From Acinetobacter sp. ANC 3832 (GTDB lineage Bacteria > Pseudomonadota > Gammaproteobacteria > Pseudomonadales > Moraxellaceae): DNA of 64,000 bases. The first letter of the stretch is position 1. Every line of letters begins with the position of its first letter. Below are positions 50,542 through 60,159 of this stretch, in pieces. Made by a program: the position numbers and the translations under genes. The notes under the pieces were generated by a model. It ran no database searches. It had not been told where the DNA came from and saw nothing but the letters and a program-made list of their open reading frames with translations. The stretch lies in NCBI RefSeq assembly GCF_002135415.1, contig NZ_NEGJ01000001.1:310001-374000 (forward strand), in the 5' to 3' direction.

Positions 50542-52760
50542 GTTGGCAAATTTACATTCAATATGATGAAGATAGCTTAACCTTACACAGTAATGCAGGA
50601 CTATTAAGACGTGCAAAAAAGTCTTTACTAGATGTACAACTCATTGAGAAAAATCATACAGAACTCCAGTTTCAAGTCGAAGATTGCAAAGTAACCCTCT
50701 ACCCACATGGAATTACGACAGCACAATGTAACTGCTCTTCCATCGATTGTTGTAAACATATTCTGAGCAGTATTTTATGGATTCAGCAAAATGTTGAACC
50801 CTTAAATTTAGTTGATGCCACAAATAATCCATCTGAAACATCTGAAACACATCCAAATCATTTAAATAGTCATACAGAAATTCATCTCGATAGCCGTATA
50901 GAAAATAATGATCAAATAACAGCAACTATTAGTTTCGCAGAAGCTGCTACATCAAACCCTCAAACAGCCCATGATGATGTATTAATTCGTCAGATATTGG
51001 CCTTTGATACTCCATCTATTTTAAAACAAGCTGGTAAAATAAATACGCGTTTGGCTTTCCAATTTTTTCAAAACTGGTGTCAAAATCCAGAGCTATGCCA
51101 AATTGAAATACAATCTGAAAGAATTAGTTTTAAAACTGAATTAAGCCCAAGTAAAATTTTTCTGTATCCCCAATTAGGTTTAACGGGCATGCTTTCTGAA
51201 ATTCCAGATAAGCAACGACTTGCAGGTCATGTTGCATGTATCGCTTATTTTTTCAAAAAACATGCATCTGAGGAATGGCATTGGCCTGAAAATCTAAATT
51301 TATCTCAGACAGATACATCTGATCAACTCACTCAATATGATGTTGTATTTATTCATGAAATCCAAAGACTTTGTTTAACATTTATTCAACAAGGTTTATC
51401 ACATTTAGCCAAAGAATCGGTATTGGCTTTACATATTTTAAATATGCAAGCTCGCGCACAAGACCTGCCTCGACTTGCGAGTGAGTTACGCCGCTTACAT
51501 GGTGCAATGCGACAATTTTTAGATCAAAACACACAGATAGATGAAGCACAAATTTTTAATCAATTGGCTTATTTATATAGTTATTTAGCAGCATTACTGC
51601 AATTTCAAAACCAATCTCAAAATCAAAATCAGCCCAGCGCACTCAAAAGATTACGTGGTTCAATTCAACGTGATTATCAAGAAAGAAATGTTGAACATCT
51701 GATTCCATTAGGTTGTGAATGGTGGCAACTCGATAGCGGTGCACGAGGTCTAACCGTTTGTTTTTGGGATGTTCAACAAAATTTACTAACTGAAGTAACA
51801 CAAGCGCGTGCAAATTATTTAGATCAAACTTTTAATAAACAAAGTGCTGAAAGTTCAGGAATTTGGGGAACCAGTCTAGATTATTTACTCAAACATCAAA
51901 TTCAACTAACTCAAGCCAAACTCAGCTCAGAAATGCAACTGAGTGCAAGTACCGACACTCGTTTTCTGCAAAAAAGTTTAATCACTGAATTAAAGCCTCA
52001 TGATTTGAATCTTTTGAATATAGGTTATTCAGATTGGCAACAATTTCAACAAGCGCTTAAGCCACAATCTAGTATTGAACAATCGACTATTCGATATGCA
52101 TTTTTAACGCATAAAGAAATTAATAAACCTGAATTAAATGAATTAGAACAATGTTTTGAATGTCGTGTTGTAGATGAACATAATATAAGTTTAAAACTCA
52201 GTATTCCCATTCAACCTGAATATCAAATCAGAATTAAACACTTAACTCAATTAATTCAGAATGAAAATATTATTGCCACATTGGTTCGTATTGATTCATC
52301 CAAACACGAAATTCGCTTGATTCCATGTAGTATTTTTTTACATAAAAATGAAAAATTGAGTGTTTTTAGCTTAGATTATCACTCCCCACCTAGACCCAAA
52401 AAGAGCTCACTTTTCGAACTCATTTCTGGACGAATTGAAAAACTGTTGGAACAAAAAAAACAATGGCAAAGTGATTCTCAGCAATCAGCATTTGACATAT
52501 TGATGAATCAAACTCAATCATTTATTGAGTTTTATGCCAATATTGGGCGTGCTCAATTAGATTCTACTGATCAAACAAAGCTTTTTGAGCTTGCACAACA
52601 ATTTGATGCATTAGGGTTAAGTCTTCTTTCACAAAGTCTGAAAAAACGTCCTCAAGAATGTTCACTTCCCCATCTTTTACTCCAATGGCGACATCTGTTA
52701 TTACAATTACAACGACTGACCTACAAACTTCCTTTAGAAGGACAAGTTATGTCGTGTTAA
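50538..52760 (+). CDS. SWIM zinc-finger protein (YehQ-like)
   Basis: The 740-residue protein starts at ATG 50538, overlapping the vWA stop by four bases. The SWIM motif CxCx5CxH is seen as CNCSSIDCCKH with ligands Cys64, Cys66, Cys72 and His74. SWIM fingers mediate DNA or protein contacts. The remainder is mainly helical and Gln-rich, without further motifs. The position matches yehQ. An upstream in-frame ATG (50517) lies within the vWA gene and is disfavoured. Confidence 0.9.
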   Translation: MSWQIYIQYDEDSLTLHSNAGLLRRAKKSLLDVQLIEKNHTELQFQVEDCKVTLYPHGITTAQCNCSSIDCCKHILSSILWIQQNVEPLNLVDATNNPSETSETHPNHLNSHTEIHLDSRIENNDQITATISFAEAATSNPQTAHDDVLIRQILAFDTPSILKQAGKINTRLAFQFFQNWCQNPELCQIEIQSERISFKTELSPSKIFLYPQLGLTGMLSEIPDKQRLAGHVACIAYFFKKHASEEWHWPENLNLSQTDTSDQLTQYDVVFIHEIQRLCLTFIQQGLSHLAKESVLALHILNMQARAQDLPRLASELRRLHGAMRQFLDQNTQIDEAQIFNQLAYLYSYLAALLQFQNQSQNQNQPSALKRLRGSIQRDYQERNVEHLIPLGCEWWQLDSGARGLTVCFWDVQQNLLTEVTQARANYLDQTFNKQSAESSGIWGTSLDYLLKHQIQLTQAKLSSEMQLSASTDTRFLQKSLITELKPHDLNLLNIGYSDWQQFQQALKPQSSIEQSTIRYAFLTHKEINKPELNELEQCFECRVVDEHNISLKLSIPIQPEYQIRIKHLTQLIQNENIIATLVRIDSSKHEIRLIPCSIFLHKNEKLSVFSLDYHSPPRPKKSSLFELISGRIEKLLEQKKQWQSDSQQSAFDILMNQTQSFIEFYANIGRAQLDSTDQTKLFELAQQFDALGLSLLSQSLKKRPQECSLPHLLLQWRHLLLQLQRLTYKLPLEGQVMSC

Positions 52761-52910
52761 ATTAATTTAGGGGTTAATTTAATCTTAATTTTTTTTATAC
52801 TTTTATTTAGTCATCCATTATTTTCATAACAAGCATTATCTCTACCCCATAGTTTTATAGTTACATTAAAATATCAGCAATGTGGACTTGCAACATTAAG
52901 GATTAATTAA

Positions 52911-55900
52911 ATGTTAAATGAATTATTCAATAAAATTGAATCACTTTTTTCTAAAAAGAACGATAAATCGACTGAACCAAAGCAAACAGATAATAGTAAA
53001 GAAATACAAGACTATAATGAACAATTGACACAAAAAGTTCAGCAAATCTATCAAGTGTTTGTCCCACTGGCTGAAATTGAACCGAACCTACACAAAAATG
53101 TTGTGATGTTCATTTTTGAAGGTAGCAACCCAGAAGTTCTATTGAAATTACAACAACTACCTGATGATAAAGCCTTAGCATTATTGGCCTGTCCAGGAAC
53201 TTATAATTGGTTCTCACCGACTTATAACCTGACGAAGAACCAAGAAAAACTTGCTCAAGCATCTCATAAAGCTCGACATACTTTATATGGTTATTTATTT
53301 GAATATCTAAGCAATGAACAAATTATTCGTTATGCCAAAATTTTAGATGCTGCCACACAGAAACGAAATTTTACTGCGATTCATGATCAAATTCCGTCAT
53401 GGTTTATCTATTTAATTATCGATGCCTTAGTCACAACTTATGATGATCATGGTTTTAAACAATTAAACGGCTCCAAACTATTAAAACAAAATTGGACGCA
53501 TCAAAAACTATTTGATCTTTTAGAAAGTGATGAAAAGGGTGCAGGTGAACATTATCTTTCTATGCTGTTTGAACGAAAAAATATTGAGAGTTACTATTCA
53601 GATCGTTTAGAGAAAATTTTTAATTTTACCGATACTCACGAGTTTATTCAGTCACGTTTAGAACAATTAGTAGAGATCATTCCACCACTTAGTGTAAATG
53701 GGCAATCTATATTTTTAAATTATATTACAAAACAAAAAGACCTTTTTATTCAAATTCCAAAGTTAATTGTTCAATTAGCTATCGGTAAATCAAAAACTAT
53801 TCGTGAAAAAGCCACCAGCTCTTTAAGTCTACTCAAACCAGAAGATAGTCAAAAATACTTACAAGATTTTTTACTCAATGGCCAAAGTAAAGAACGGAGT
53901 TATGCGGCTGAATTATTAGCTCGTTTAGGCGAACATAATATAAAGGTTTTAGAACACGCTTTAGCAGAAGAAAAACAAAAATCAGTTCAGCAAGTGATTC
54001 TTTCATCTATACAGCGTTTGCAATCAATGGCAACCGTAGATCAAGAACTCAGTTTTGAAATTCCAGAATTTACACCTATCATTGAACAAAAAATCCCTGA
54101 GAGTTTTACTGAAATCATTTTGGATAATTATCAGCAAATTTTAGCAAAAGCTGAACAATCGGCTGCCAATGAAATTGAAGAAAATAAGTCTCGTGATTAT
54201 AAATATGACTGGGCACAAAAGAATCTATCTAACTTAAAAAAAGTGAAACCTGAAACTTTAAAAAGTGTCGTAAGCCAAATTAATGGTGAAATGGCTCGAA
54301 AGTCATTTGGAAATGATGAGCAAATTATTAATTTACAGAAAAAGATACAGAATTATTCTGAATTTTCTATCATTCATGCTTTAAGAATTATTGTTGCTAG
54401 AAGAAATTCAAATTATATCTATTGGGAATCACTTTTTGATTTACTAAAACCAGAACATTATATCCATTTAGAGCTACGTCAACTTGCACAAGCCTTAAAG
54501 CAAACCAATTTTAATAATCCAAATCGACTCATTGCGCAAGGAGTACTCGCTGATTGGAATGAATTGTTTAGCTATTTTACTGAGCCTGAGCAGGTATGGC
54601 CTTTCTTTGCAGAAAATATGGCATTTTTAACCGAAGCTTTAGGATTATCACCATCTTTGGAGGAAAACTCTTATCGAAGTTTTAGTCCAGCAAAAGCCAT
54701 TGAGATTTTAAGTTATTTTCCAGCTTTACCCCAACAATTTATCCCCCGTTTACTTGAATTAGCATTGGGTGAAAATAAGCGTTTACGTGTAGATGCTCAG
54801 CAAGCCTTACAAAACTTACCAGATATTCATTTACGCGCTATTGAAGCATTGGAATCAGGTAAACAAGAAATTAGAATTACCGCTATTGAATGGTTAGCTC
54901 GTTTACAACACCAAGCTGCTATTCCTGCATTAAATACTTTACTAAATAAAGAAAAAAAAGAAGTTGTTCGTGCGGCTCTGTTAACCGCTTTAGAAAAACT
55001 AGGTCAGGATATCAGTTCATATTTATCTCCTGATGTTTTATTAAAAGAAGCTGAGCAAGGTTTAAAAACTAAACTTTCGAGCAGTTTGGCATGGTTTGAC
55101 TTTAGCACTCTACCTCAAGTGAAATGGCATAATGGCGAGAGCGTTGATCCACGAATCATTCAATGGTGGACAATACTGGCAGAGAAACTCAAAGAGCCCA
55201 AAGCCAATGAACTATTACAATTATATATTGCTTTATTGGACTCAAAAAGTCAGCAACAACTTGCCAATCATTTATTGCATCAATTTATTCACCAAGATAC
55301 CCGTGGTCCAACACTTGAAGAAGCGACAGCAATTGCAGTAAAAGAAGCACCAAGTCGACTTAAAAACTATCAAGATTGGTATAAGCGTTATCCTGAATAT
55401 TATGCAGAATACGCCAATGCAACACTTGAACAGATTATTGAAGAAATTAAACGAGCACAATTGGCTACTTATTTAGGTTCAGCAATTAAAAGTAAAGGTC
55501 TCCTTGCACTCACAAATACGGCTCAAGGCAGCTTTGCTGTTAAACAATTGCAAGACTATATGAAGCAACACTACCCTCGTCGTGCTCAAATTGAAGCAAT
55601 GATTTCAGCTTTATCTATGAGTAATGACCCTTTAATTATTCAACTCTTACTCTCTTTATCTCGTCGTTATCGTACTGCCTCTGTACAAGCACTGGCCAAC
55701 ACCTTGGTTTCTGAAATTGCTGAACGGAATCAATGGTCCAATGATGAATTGGCAGATCGAACTATTCCTACAGCAGGTTTAGATGAAAATGCTATTTTGA
55801 ATCTACAATATGGTGAGCGTAATTTCACCGCAATTGTGGATGCTAAAGATAAATTTATTCTTAAAAATGAAGATGGCAAAGAAATTAAAGCTTTACCTGC

Positions 55901-56720
55901 TGCTCGACAAAATGATGATGAAGCTCTAATTAAAGAAGCGAAAGCCTTATTCAGTACCAGCAAAAAAGAGTTTAAACAAGTCGTGGATATGCAAACAGGT
56001 CGTTTGTATGAGGCCATGTGTAGTGAACGTCAGTGGAATGTAGCCGAATGGCAAGAGTATATTTTTGAACATCCTATTATGAAGCGCCTAATTCAGAGTT
56101 TGGTTTGGATAGAAGTAAAAATAGATGGCGAAAAAGTTAGTTTTAGACCGAGTGATGATGGTGCACTACTGAATTTGGATGATGATGAAATTGAATTAAG
56201 CTCTAAAAGTAAAATTCAAATTTCACATGCAGTTTTAGTCGGTACGGATGAAGCTAAAGCTTGGATTGAACATTTTAAAGATTATAAAGTGCAGTTTTTA
56301 TTTGAGCAGATGACACATCACTTACCAAATTTGGAAAATCCTAAAGCAACACAAATTGATGATCATAGGGGCTGGTTAACCGATACATATACACTGCGTG
56401 GAATCATTACGAAACTCGGTTATCAGCGTTCAAGTATTGAAGATGGTGGTTCATTTGATCGCTATACCAAATCATATAATCAACTGGGTTTGGATGTACA
56501 AATCACATTCAGTGGTAGCTATGTTCCTGAAGAAAATATTCCCGCTGTGTTATATGAGTTAGAATTTGAAAAGCAAGGCAAACGCTCATGGAGTAATTCA
56601 GCATTGCTGTTAAATGATATTCCGCCAATTTTACTGGCAGAAAGTTATGCCGATTATTTAAAAGTTGCACAAGCTTGTTCAGGGTTTGATCCTGAATGGG
56701 AAAAGAAAACTCCTTGGTGA
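52911..56720 (+). CDS. DUF4132 giant protein (YehI/MolR-like)
   Basis: The 1269-residue protein has HEAT-like repeat helices in the middle (LRVDAQQALQNLPDIHLRAI, then IRITAIEWLARLQHQAAIPA and VVRAALLTALEKLGQ at about 620-700). A C-terminal DUF4132 region has RQWNVAEWQEYIFEHPIMKR, LRGIITKLGYQRS and DRYTKSYNQLGLDVQITFSG. E. coli YehI was named MolR for molybdate metabolism, but its mechanism is unknown. It is separated from the SWIM gene by 150 nt with AAGGA before the ATG, so it may have its own promoter. Confidence 0.88.
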   Translation: MLNELFNKIESLFSKKNDKSTEPKQTDNSKEIQDYNEQLTQKVQQIYQVFVPLAEIEPNLHKNVVMFIFEGSNPEVLLKLQQLPDDKALALLACPGTYNWFSPTYNLTKNQEKLAQASHKARHTLYGYLFEYLSNEQIIRYAKILDAATQKRNFTAIHDQIPSWFIYLIIDALVTTYDDHGFKQLNGSKLLKQNWTHQKLFDLLESDEKGAGEHYLSMLFERKNIESYYSDRLEKIFNFTDTHEFIQSRLEQLVEIIPPLSVNGQSIFLNYITKQKDLFIQIPKLIVQLAIGKSKTIREKATSSLSLLKPEDSQKYLQDFLLNGQSKERSYAAELLARLGEHNIKVLEHALAEEKQKSVQQVILSSIQRLQSMATVDQELSFEIPEFTPIIEQKIPESFTEIILDNYQQILAKAEQSAANEIEENKSRDYKYDWAQKNLSNLKKVKPETLKSVVSQINGEMARKSFGNDEQIINLQKKIQNYSEFSIIHALRIIVARRNSNYIYWESLFDLLKPEHYIHLELRQLAQALKQTNFNNPNRLIAQGVLADWNELFSYFTEPEQVWPFFAENMAFLTEALGLSPSLEENSYRSFSPAKAIEILSYFPALPQQFIPRLLELALGENKRLRVDAQQALQNLPDIHLRAIEALESGKQEIRITAIEWLARLQHQAAIPALNTLLNKEKKEVVRAALLTALEKLGQDISSYLSPDVLLKEAEQGLKTKLSSSLAWFDFSTLPQVKWHNGESVDPRIIQWWTILAEKLKEPKANELLQLYIALLDSKSQQQLANHLLHQFIHQDTRGPTLEEATAIAVKEAPSRLKNYQDWYKRYPEYYAEYANATLEQIIEEIKRAQLATYLGSAIKSKGLLALTNTAQGSFAVKQLQDYMKQHYPRRAQIEAMISALSMSNDPLIIQLLLSLSRRYRTASVQALANTLVSEIAERNQWSNDELADRTIPTAGLDENAILNLQYGERNFTAIVDAKDKFILKNEDGKEIKALPAARQNDDEALIKEAKALFSTSKKEFKQVVDMQTGRLYEAMCSERQWNVAEWQEYIFEHPIMKRLIQSLVWIEVKIDGEKVSFRPSDDGALLNLDDDEIELSSKSKIQISHAVLVGTDEAKAWIEHFKDYKVQFLFEQMTHHLPNLENPKATQIDDHRGWLTDTYTLRGIITKLGYQRSSIEDGGSFDRYTKSYNQLGLDVQITFSGSYVPEENIPAVLYELEFEKQGKRSWSNSALLLNDIPPILLAESYADYLKVAQACSGFDPEWEKKTPW

Positions 56721-56758
56721 GTAGAGCTATTTAAAGCGTCTTTTAAAAATGAGGGCTA

Positions 56759-56796
56759 AAAACCATCTATATTTACACATGTGTATGGATGGTTTT
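56759..56796 (+). terminator. Terminator of the MoxR-DUF4132 cluster
   Basis: The stem AAAACCATC / GATGGTTTT has a 20-nt loop that itself contains the palindrome ACACATGTGT. It begins about 40 nt after the DUF4132 stop. The T-tract is the TTTT of the stem end, so strength is moderate. Confidence 0.6.
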
Positions 56797-57003
56797 GCCT
56801 AATTGATCTAAATATCACCCATGAATTCATTTTATTACACAAATAACAAATCTACCTATTTTCAATTATTTAGTTAGGTTTTAAACATTCAATATGTGGA
56901 TTCAAATGATGGACAAGAATCAATATCTTTCGCCATTGAACTGAAAAAGTAAACACGTTTAAATGTAAACATTCATTCTGTATTCTAAAATAAAGGACTT
57001 TGC

Positions 57004-58236
57004 ATGAACCGTCGTGTTGTTATTACGGGTATGGGTATTAACTCGTGTATAGGTAACTCGTTAGAGGATGTGACCCATTCATTAAAAAATGGAATTTCGG
57101 GCACACGCCACAATCCGACTTATGCTGAGCTGAATTTTAAAAGTCATGTCAGTGCAGCAGCTGTACAGGACTTTGATGGTATTGACCGTAAACTTAAGCG
57201 TTTTATGGGTGTATGTGCAATGTATGCCTACAATGCTGCTTTAGCTGCAATTGAGCATGCAGGGTTAACACCAGAGCAAATGGGTAGCAACCCTCGTTAT
57301 GGTATTGCAGGCGGTTCAGGTGGTGGTTCTACTGCTTCAGTTGTCGAAATGAAAGATCTTTTAGACAGCAAAGGTGCACGTAAGATTGGTCCTTTCTTTG
57401 TGCCACGCAATATGTCAAATACCATTACAGCAAACGTCGGGGTGGCATTTAAATTACAAGGTGTTGCACATTCAATTACCAGTGCTTGTGCAACCTCTGC
57501 CGATGCCATTGGTTATGCATACAACCTCATCCAATTGGGCAAACAAGATTTAATGCTTGCAGGTGGTGGTGAAGAAGATCACTGGTCACAAAGCTTATTA
57601 TTTGATGCCATGGGTGCATTATCTTCGAAATATAATGATGTTGCTGAAACAGCTTCACGCCCATACTCTGCTGACCGTGATGGTTTTGTGATTGCAGGTG
57701 GTGGTGGTTTTGTGATTTTAGAATCACTTGAACATGCGCAAGCACGTGATGCAAATATTCTTGCTGAAGTTGTTGGCTATGCAGCTAACTCTGATGGTGC
57801 AGATATGGTTGCACCAAGCGGTGAAGGCGCTACACGTTGTATCTTAATGGCTTTAGAAGAAGCCAAACAACATGGCGTAGATAAAATTGACTATGTGAAT
57901 ACACATGGTACATCTACCCCTGCTGGTGATGTGACTGAACTTCAAGCCATGGGTCGCGCTTTTGGTGAAGGAAATGTTCCACCACTCAGCTCAACCAAAT
58001 CGATGACAGGTCATAGCTTGGGCGCTGCTGGTGTTCAAGAAGCAATTTATTCTGTACTGATGATGCAAAATGACTTTATTGCACCAAACATCAATGTGAC
58101 TGAGCTTGATGAAGGCACAAAAGGTTATGACATCGTACTTGAAAAACGTGACGCAAAATTGAATACTGTGATGAGTAACAGTTTCGGTTTTGGCGGTGTA
58201 AATGCCTGCCTCATTTTCAAAAAATGGGAAGGTTAA
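57004..58236 (+). CDS. fabB: 3-oxoacyl-ACP synthase I (FabB-like)
   Basis: This 410-residue ketosynthase (KAS I/II type) has active-site Cys in TSACATSADAIGYAY, His in NTHGTSTPAGDVTE, and Lys/His in STKSMTGHSLGAAG. The start is MNRRVVITGMGINSCIGNSL, about 10 nt after AAAGGA. FabB extends acyl-ACP and is needed for unsaturated fatty acids. The N-terminal sequence agrees better with FabB than FabF; I assign fabB on that basis. It is a single-gene unit followed by a hairpin. Confidence 0.9.
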   Translation: MNRRVVITGMGINSCIGNSLEDVTHSLKNGISGTRHNPTYAELNFKSHVSAAAVQDFDGIDRKLKRFMGVCAMYAYNAALAAIEHAGLTPEQMGSNPRYGIAGGSGGGSTASVVEMKDLLDSKGARKIGPFFVPRNMSNTITANVGVAFKLQGVAHSITSACATSADAIGYAYNLIQLGKQDLMLAGGGEEDHWSQSLLFDAMGALSSKYNDVAETASRPYSADRDGFVIAGGGGFVILESLEHAQARDANILAEVVGYAANSDGADMVAPSGEGATRCILMALEEAKQHGVDKIDYVNTHGTSTPAGDVTELQAMGRAFGEGNVPPLSSTKSMTGHSLGAAGVQEAIYSVLMMQNDFIAPNINVTELDEGTKGYDIVLEKRDAKLNTVMSNSFGFGGVNACLIFKKWEG

Positions 58237-58249
58237 GAGCTAAGAATTA

Positions 58250-58293
58250 TTGATCATTCAATGTTACTGTTTAAAATAACTTTGAATGATCAA
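58250..58293 (+). terminator. Long-stem hairpin after fabB
   Basis: TTGATCATTCAA (58250-58261) pairs perfectly with TTGAATGATCAA (58282-58293) across a 20-nt loop. It lies 13 nt after the fabB stop. There is no U-run, so it may protect the 3' end or terminate weakly. Confidence 0.5.
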
Positions 58294-58326
58294 CTTCTGC
58301 CACACTGCCCTTAAAAGGGTAAATTG

Positions 58327-58779
58327 ATGGATGCTCCTTCTGATGCTTTCCTGTGGGTAAAGGCATTACATATTATTGCAGTCGTATGCTGGTTCGCTGC
58401 TCTGTTTTATCTACCACGTTTATTTGTCTATCACGCCATGAGTGATGATGTTGTCAGTCATCAACGTTTTGAGATCATGGAACGTAAGTTGTACCGAGGG
58501 ATTATGTGGCCATCTATGATTGCTACACTCATCACGGCACATTTCTTGGTGGATTGGGGTGATGCAACACGGCATTACCACGAAGCAACATGGTTTTATC
58601 TAAAAGTTGGCTTAGTTGGTCTATTGGTGGTTTACCATTTTGTTTGTGGTCATTACCGTAAAAAGCTGATTGGCAATGCACATTATAAGTCACATAAGTT
58701 TTGGCGTTATTTTAATGAAATGCCAACCTTGATTTTATTTGCAGTGGTAATATTAGTAGTAGTAAAACCGACCTTCTAA
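58327..58779 (+). CDS. hemJ: HemJ-type protoporphyrinogen oxidase
   Basis: The 150-residue membrane protein has four hydrophobic segments with conserved HemJ motifs: WVKALHIIAVVCWFAALFYL with His16, YRGIMWPSMIATLI, and the Lys/Arg-rich HYKSHKFWRYFNEMP with the last helix after it. HemJ converts protoporphyrinogen IX to protoporphyrin in the heme pathway, typical of Acinetobacter, which lacks HemG/HemY. ATG 58327 is preceded by AAGGG. Confidence 0.9.
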   Translation: MDAPSDAFLWVKALHIIAVVCWFAALFYLPRLFVYHAMSDDVVSHQRFEIMERKLYRGIMWPSMIATLITAHFLVDWGDATRHYHEATWFYLKVGLVGLLVVYHFVCGHYRKKLIGNAHYKSHKFWRYFNEMPTLILFAVVILVVVKPTF

Positions 58780-58790
58780 TATACAAATTT

Positions 58791-58816
58791 AAAACCTCCG
58801 TAATGGAGGTTTTTTA
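58791..58816 (+). terminator. Terminator after hemJ
   Basis: A 9-bp stem AAAACCTCC / GGAGGTTTT with loop GTAAT is followed by T residues. It begins 12 nt after the stop. Confidence 0.9.
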
Positions 58817-58860
58817 TGATTGAACTTTTCAAAACAAAAGCATTATTCAAAAGTACTATA

Positions 58861-59988
58861 TTATTCAGATCGAATTAATTTTTTCCGAATCTTCACATTC
58901 AATGGTGTTGAATAATACCTTTCAATCGCCCAGCTCAATACAAAAGTTGCAATAAAAAATATGGGGAGTAACATCAATTTTTCAGCAGGGAGTGTTTCTT
59001 TAGGAAAATAAAAGACTTTAAAGAACCCTAGAACAATCAGGTGAAATAAATACATTTCATAACTACGTTGCCCAATCCAAACCATCACTTTCGAAATTGG
59101 TGACTGAGCTTCTATTTGAGGGTTCTGCGCAAAACAGAAAATCAAGATTGCTGATAACAGTGCAAAAATACTGATGCTCCAAGTGCTAACTTCTTTAATC
59201 GGTGCATACACATACAAGCCAATCATCAAAATAGAAACGCAAACTATCAACAAGGCTTTAACTTGTCCTTTCCACTGAACGGTTTGAGCTACTTGTAATT
59301 TATGAACAATCAATGCAGTTAAACTGCCTATCGCTATGCCATCAAAACTGGAAAAATAATGATACAAATATGCGCCACTTTCTTCACCCGCATGTAGAGA
59401 ACGAAAATACGGTGCATAACAAATCACAGCAAGCAGAAAGAGGATAAAGCCTTTGCCACGCCCCAATATCAAACAAAGTATTGGGAAAGCCAAATAAAAA
59501 ACTTCCTCAACCGATAATGACCACAACACACCCAGTCCATAGTTCACCCAACCATATTTGATAATCAGGATATTCATCCAAAAAGTAAAAGCAGAAAAAA
59601 CCGTTAATCCATAAGACACTTCAATATCGTTCGGTGCTTGATTCATAAATGGTTTTAAACCCAAACTTCCTAGAACTGTGACTATTGCGACCAATAAAAC
59701 CAAACAGGGAATAATTCGGGCAATACGACGAATGTAGAAATCTTTAATACGAATCTTCGCCAAAGAATGATCACGCTTTAAAGTATGTTGGGTGATTAGA
59801 AATCCTGAAATAACAAAGAACATGGTCACACCATAATTACCATTACGAGCGACCAAGGTACTTAAACTTTCTCCAAAAACCTGTACACCTAAAAAAGTAT
59901 CATGCAATTTATAAGGAATATTAAAGTGATGCAGTAGCACCAAAAGAATGGAAATTCCACGGAGCACATCAATTTTATAATTTCGCAT
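58861..59988 (-). CDS. Acyltransferase 3 family membrane protein
   Basis: The 375-residue integral-membrane acyltransferase (OafA/NodX-like) begins YKIDVLRGISILLVLLHHFN, with the catalytic-type His in LLHHF. It then has GVTMFFVISGFLITQ, FYIRRIARIIPCL with the conserved RR, SLSVEEVFYLAFPI, and YEMYLFHLIVL near the end. Such enzymes acylate cell-surface glycans. The specific glycan acceptor is unknown. It sits between hemJ and cycA without an operon link. Confidence 0.85.
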   Translation of the reverse strand: MRNYKIDVLRGISILLVLLHHFNIPYKLHDTFLGVQVFGESLSTLVARNGNYGVTMFFVISGFLITQHTLKRDHSLAKIRIKDFYIRRIARIIPCLVLLVAIVTVLGSLGLKPFMNQAPNDIEVSYGLTVFSAFTFWMNILIIKYGWVNYGLGVLWSLSVEEVFYLAFPILCLILGRGKGFILFLLAVICYAPYFRSLHAGEESGAYLYHYFSSFDGIAIGSLTALIVHKLQVAQTVQWKGQVKALLIVCVSILMIGLYVYAPIKEVSTWSISIFALLSAILIFCFAQNPQIEAQSPISKVMVWIGQRSYEMYLFHLIVLGFFKVFYFPKETLPAEKLMLLPIFFIATFVLSWAIERYYSTPLNVKIRKKLIRSE

Positions 59989-60092
59989 TCAATCCATGCT
60001 TCGCTTATTTTCAAAGAGCTCTATTAAATGCGAATGATCATCTTATTTCATTTGATTTTTATATCAAAATTGCAAGAAATTGTTTTCACAAT

Positions 60093-60125
60093 AAAAAAGC
60101 TAATGGATCAACATCAGCTTTTTTA
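60093..60125 (-). terminator. Terminator of cycA
   Basis: The stem AAAAAAGCT / AGCTTTTTT, extended by ATG/CAT, is followed on the minus strand by T-rich sequence. It lies about 35 nt after the cycA stop. Confidence 0.8.
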
Positions 60126-60159
60126 GGTCTTTAAATCAGGGCTTTGAAACAACTGCTGA

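Noticed and set aside
45619..56720. Assigning the MoxR cluster as a proven defence system
   Set aside because: Domain content is suggestive only, and no nuclease or known phage-defence effector motif was seen.
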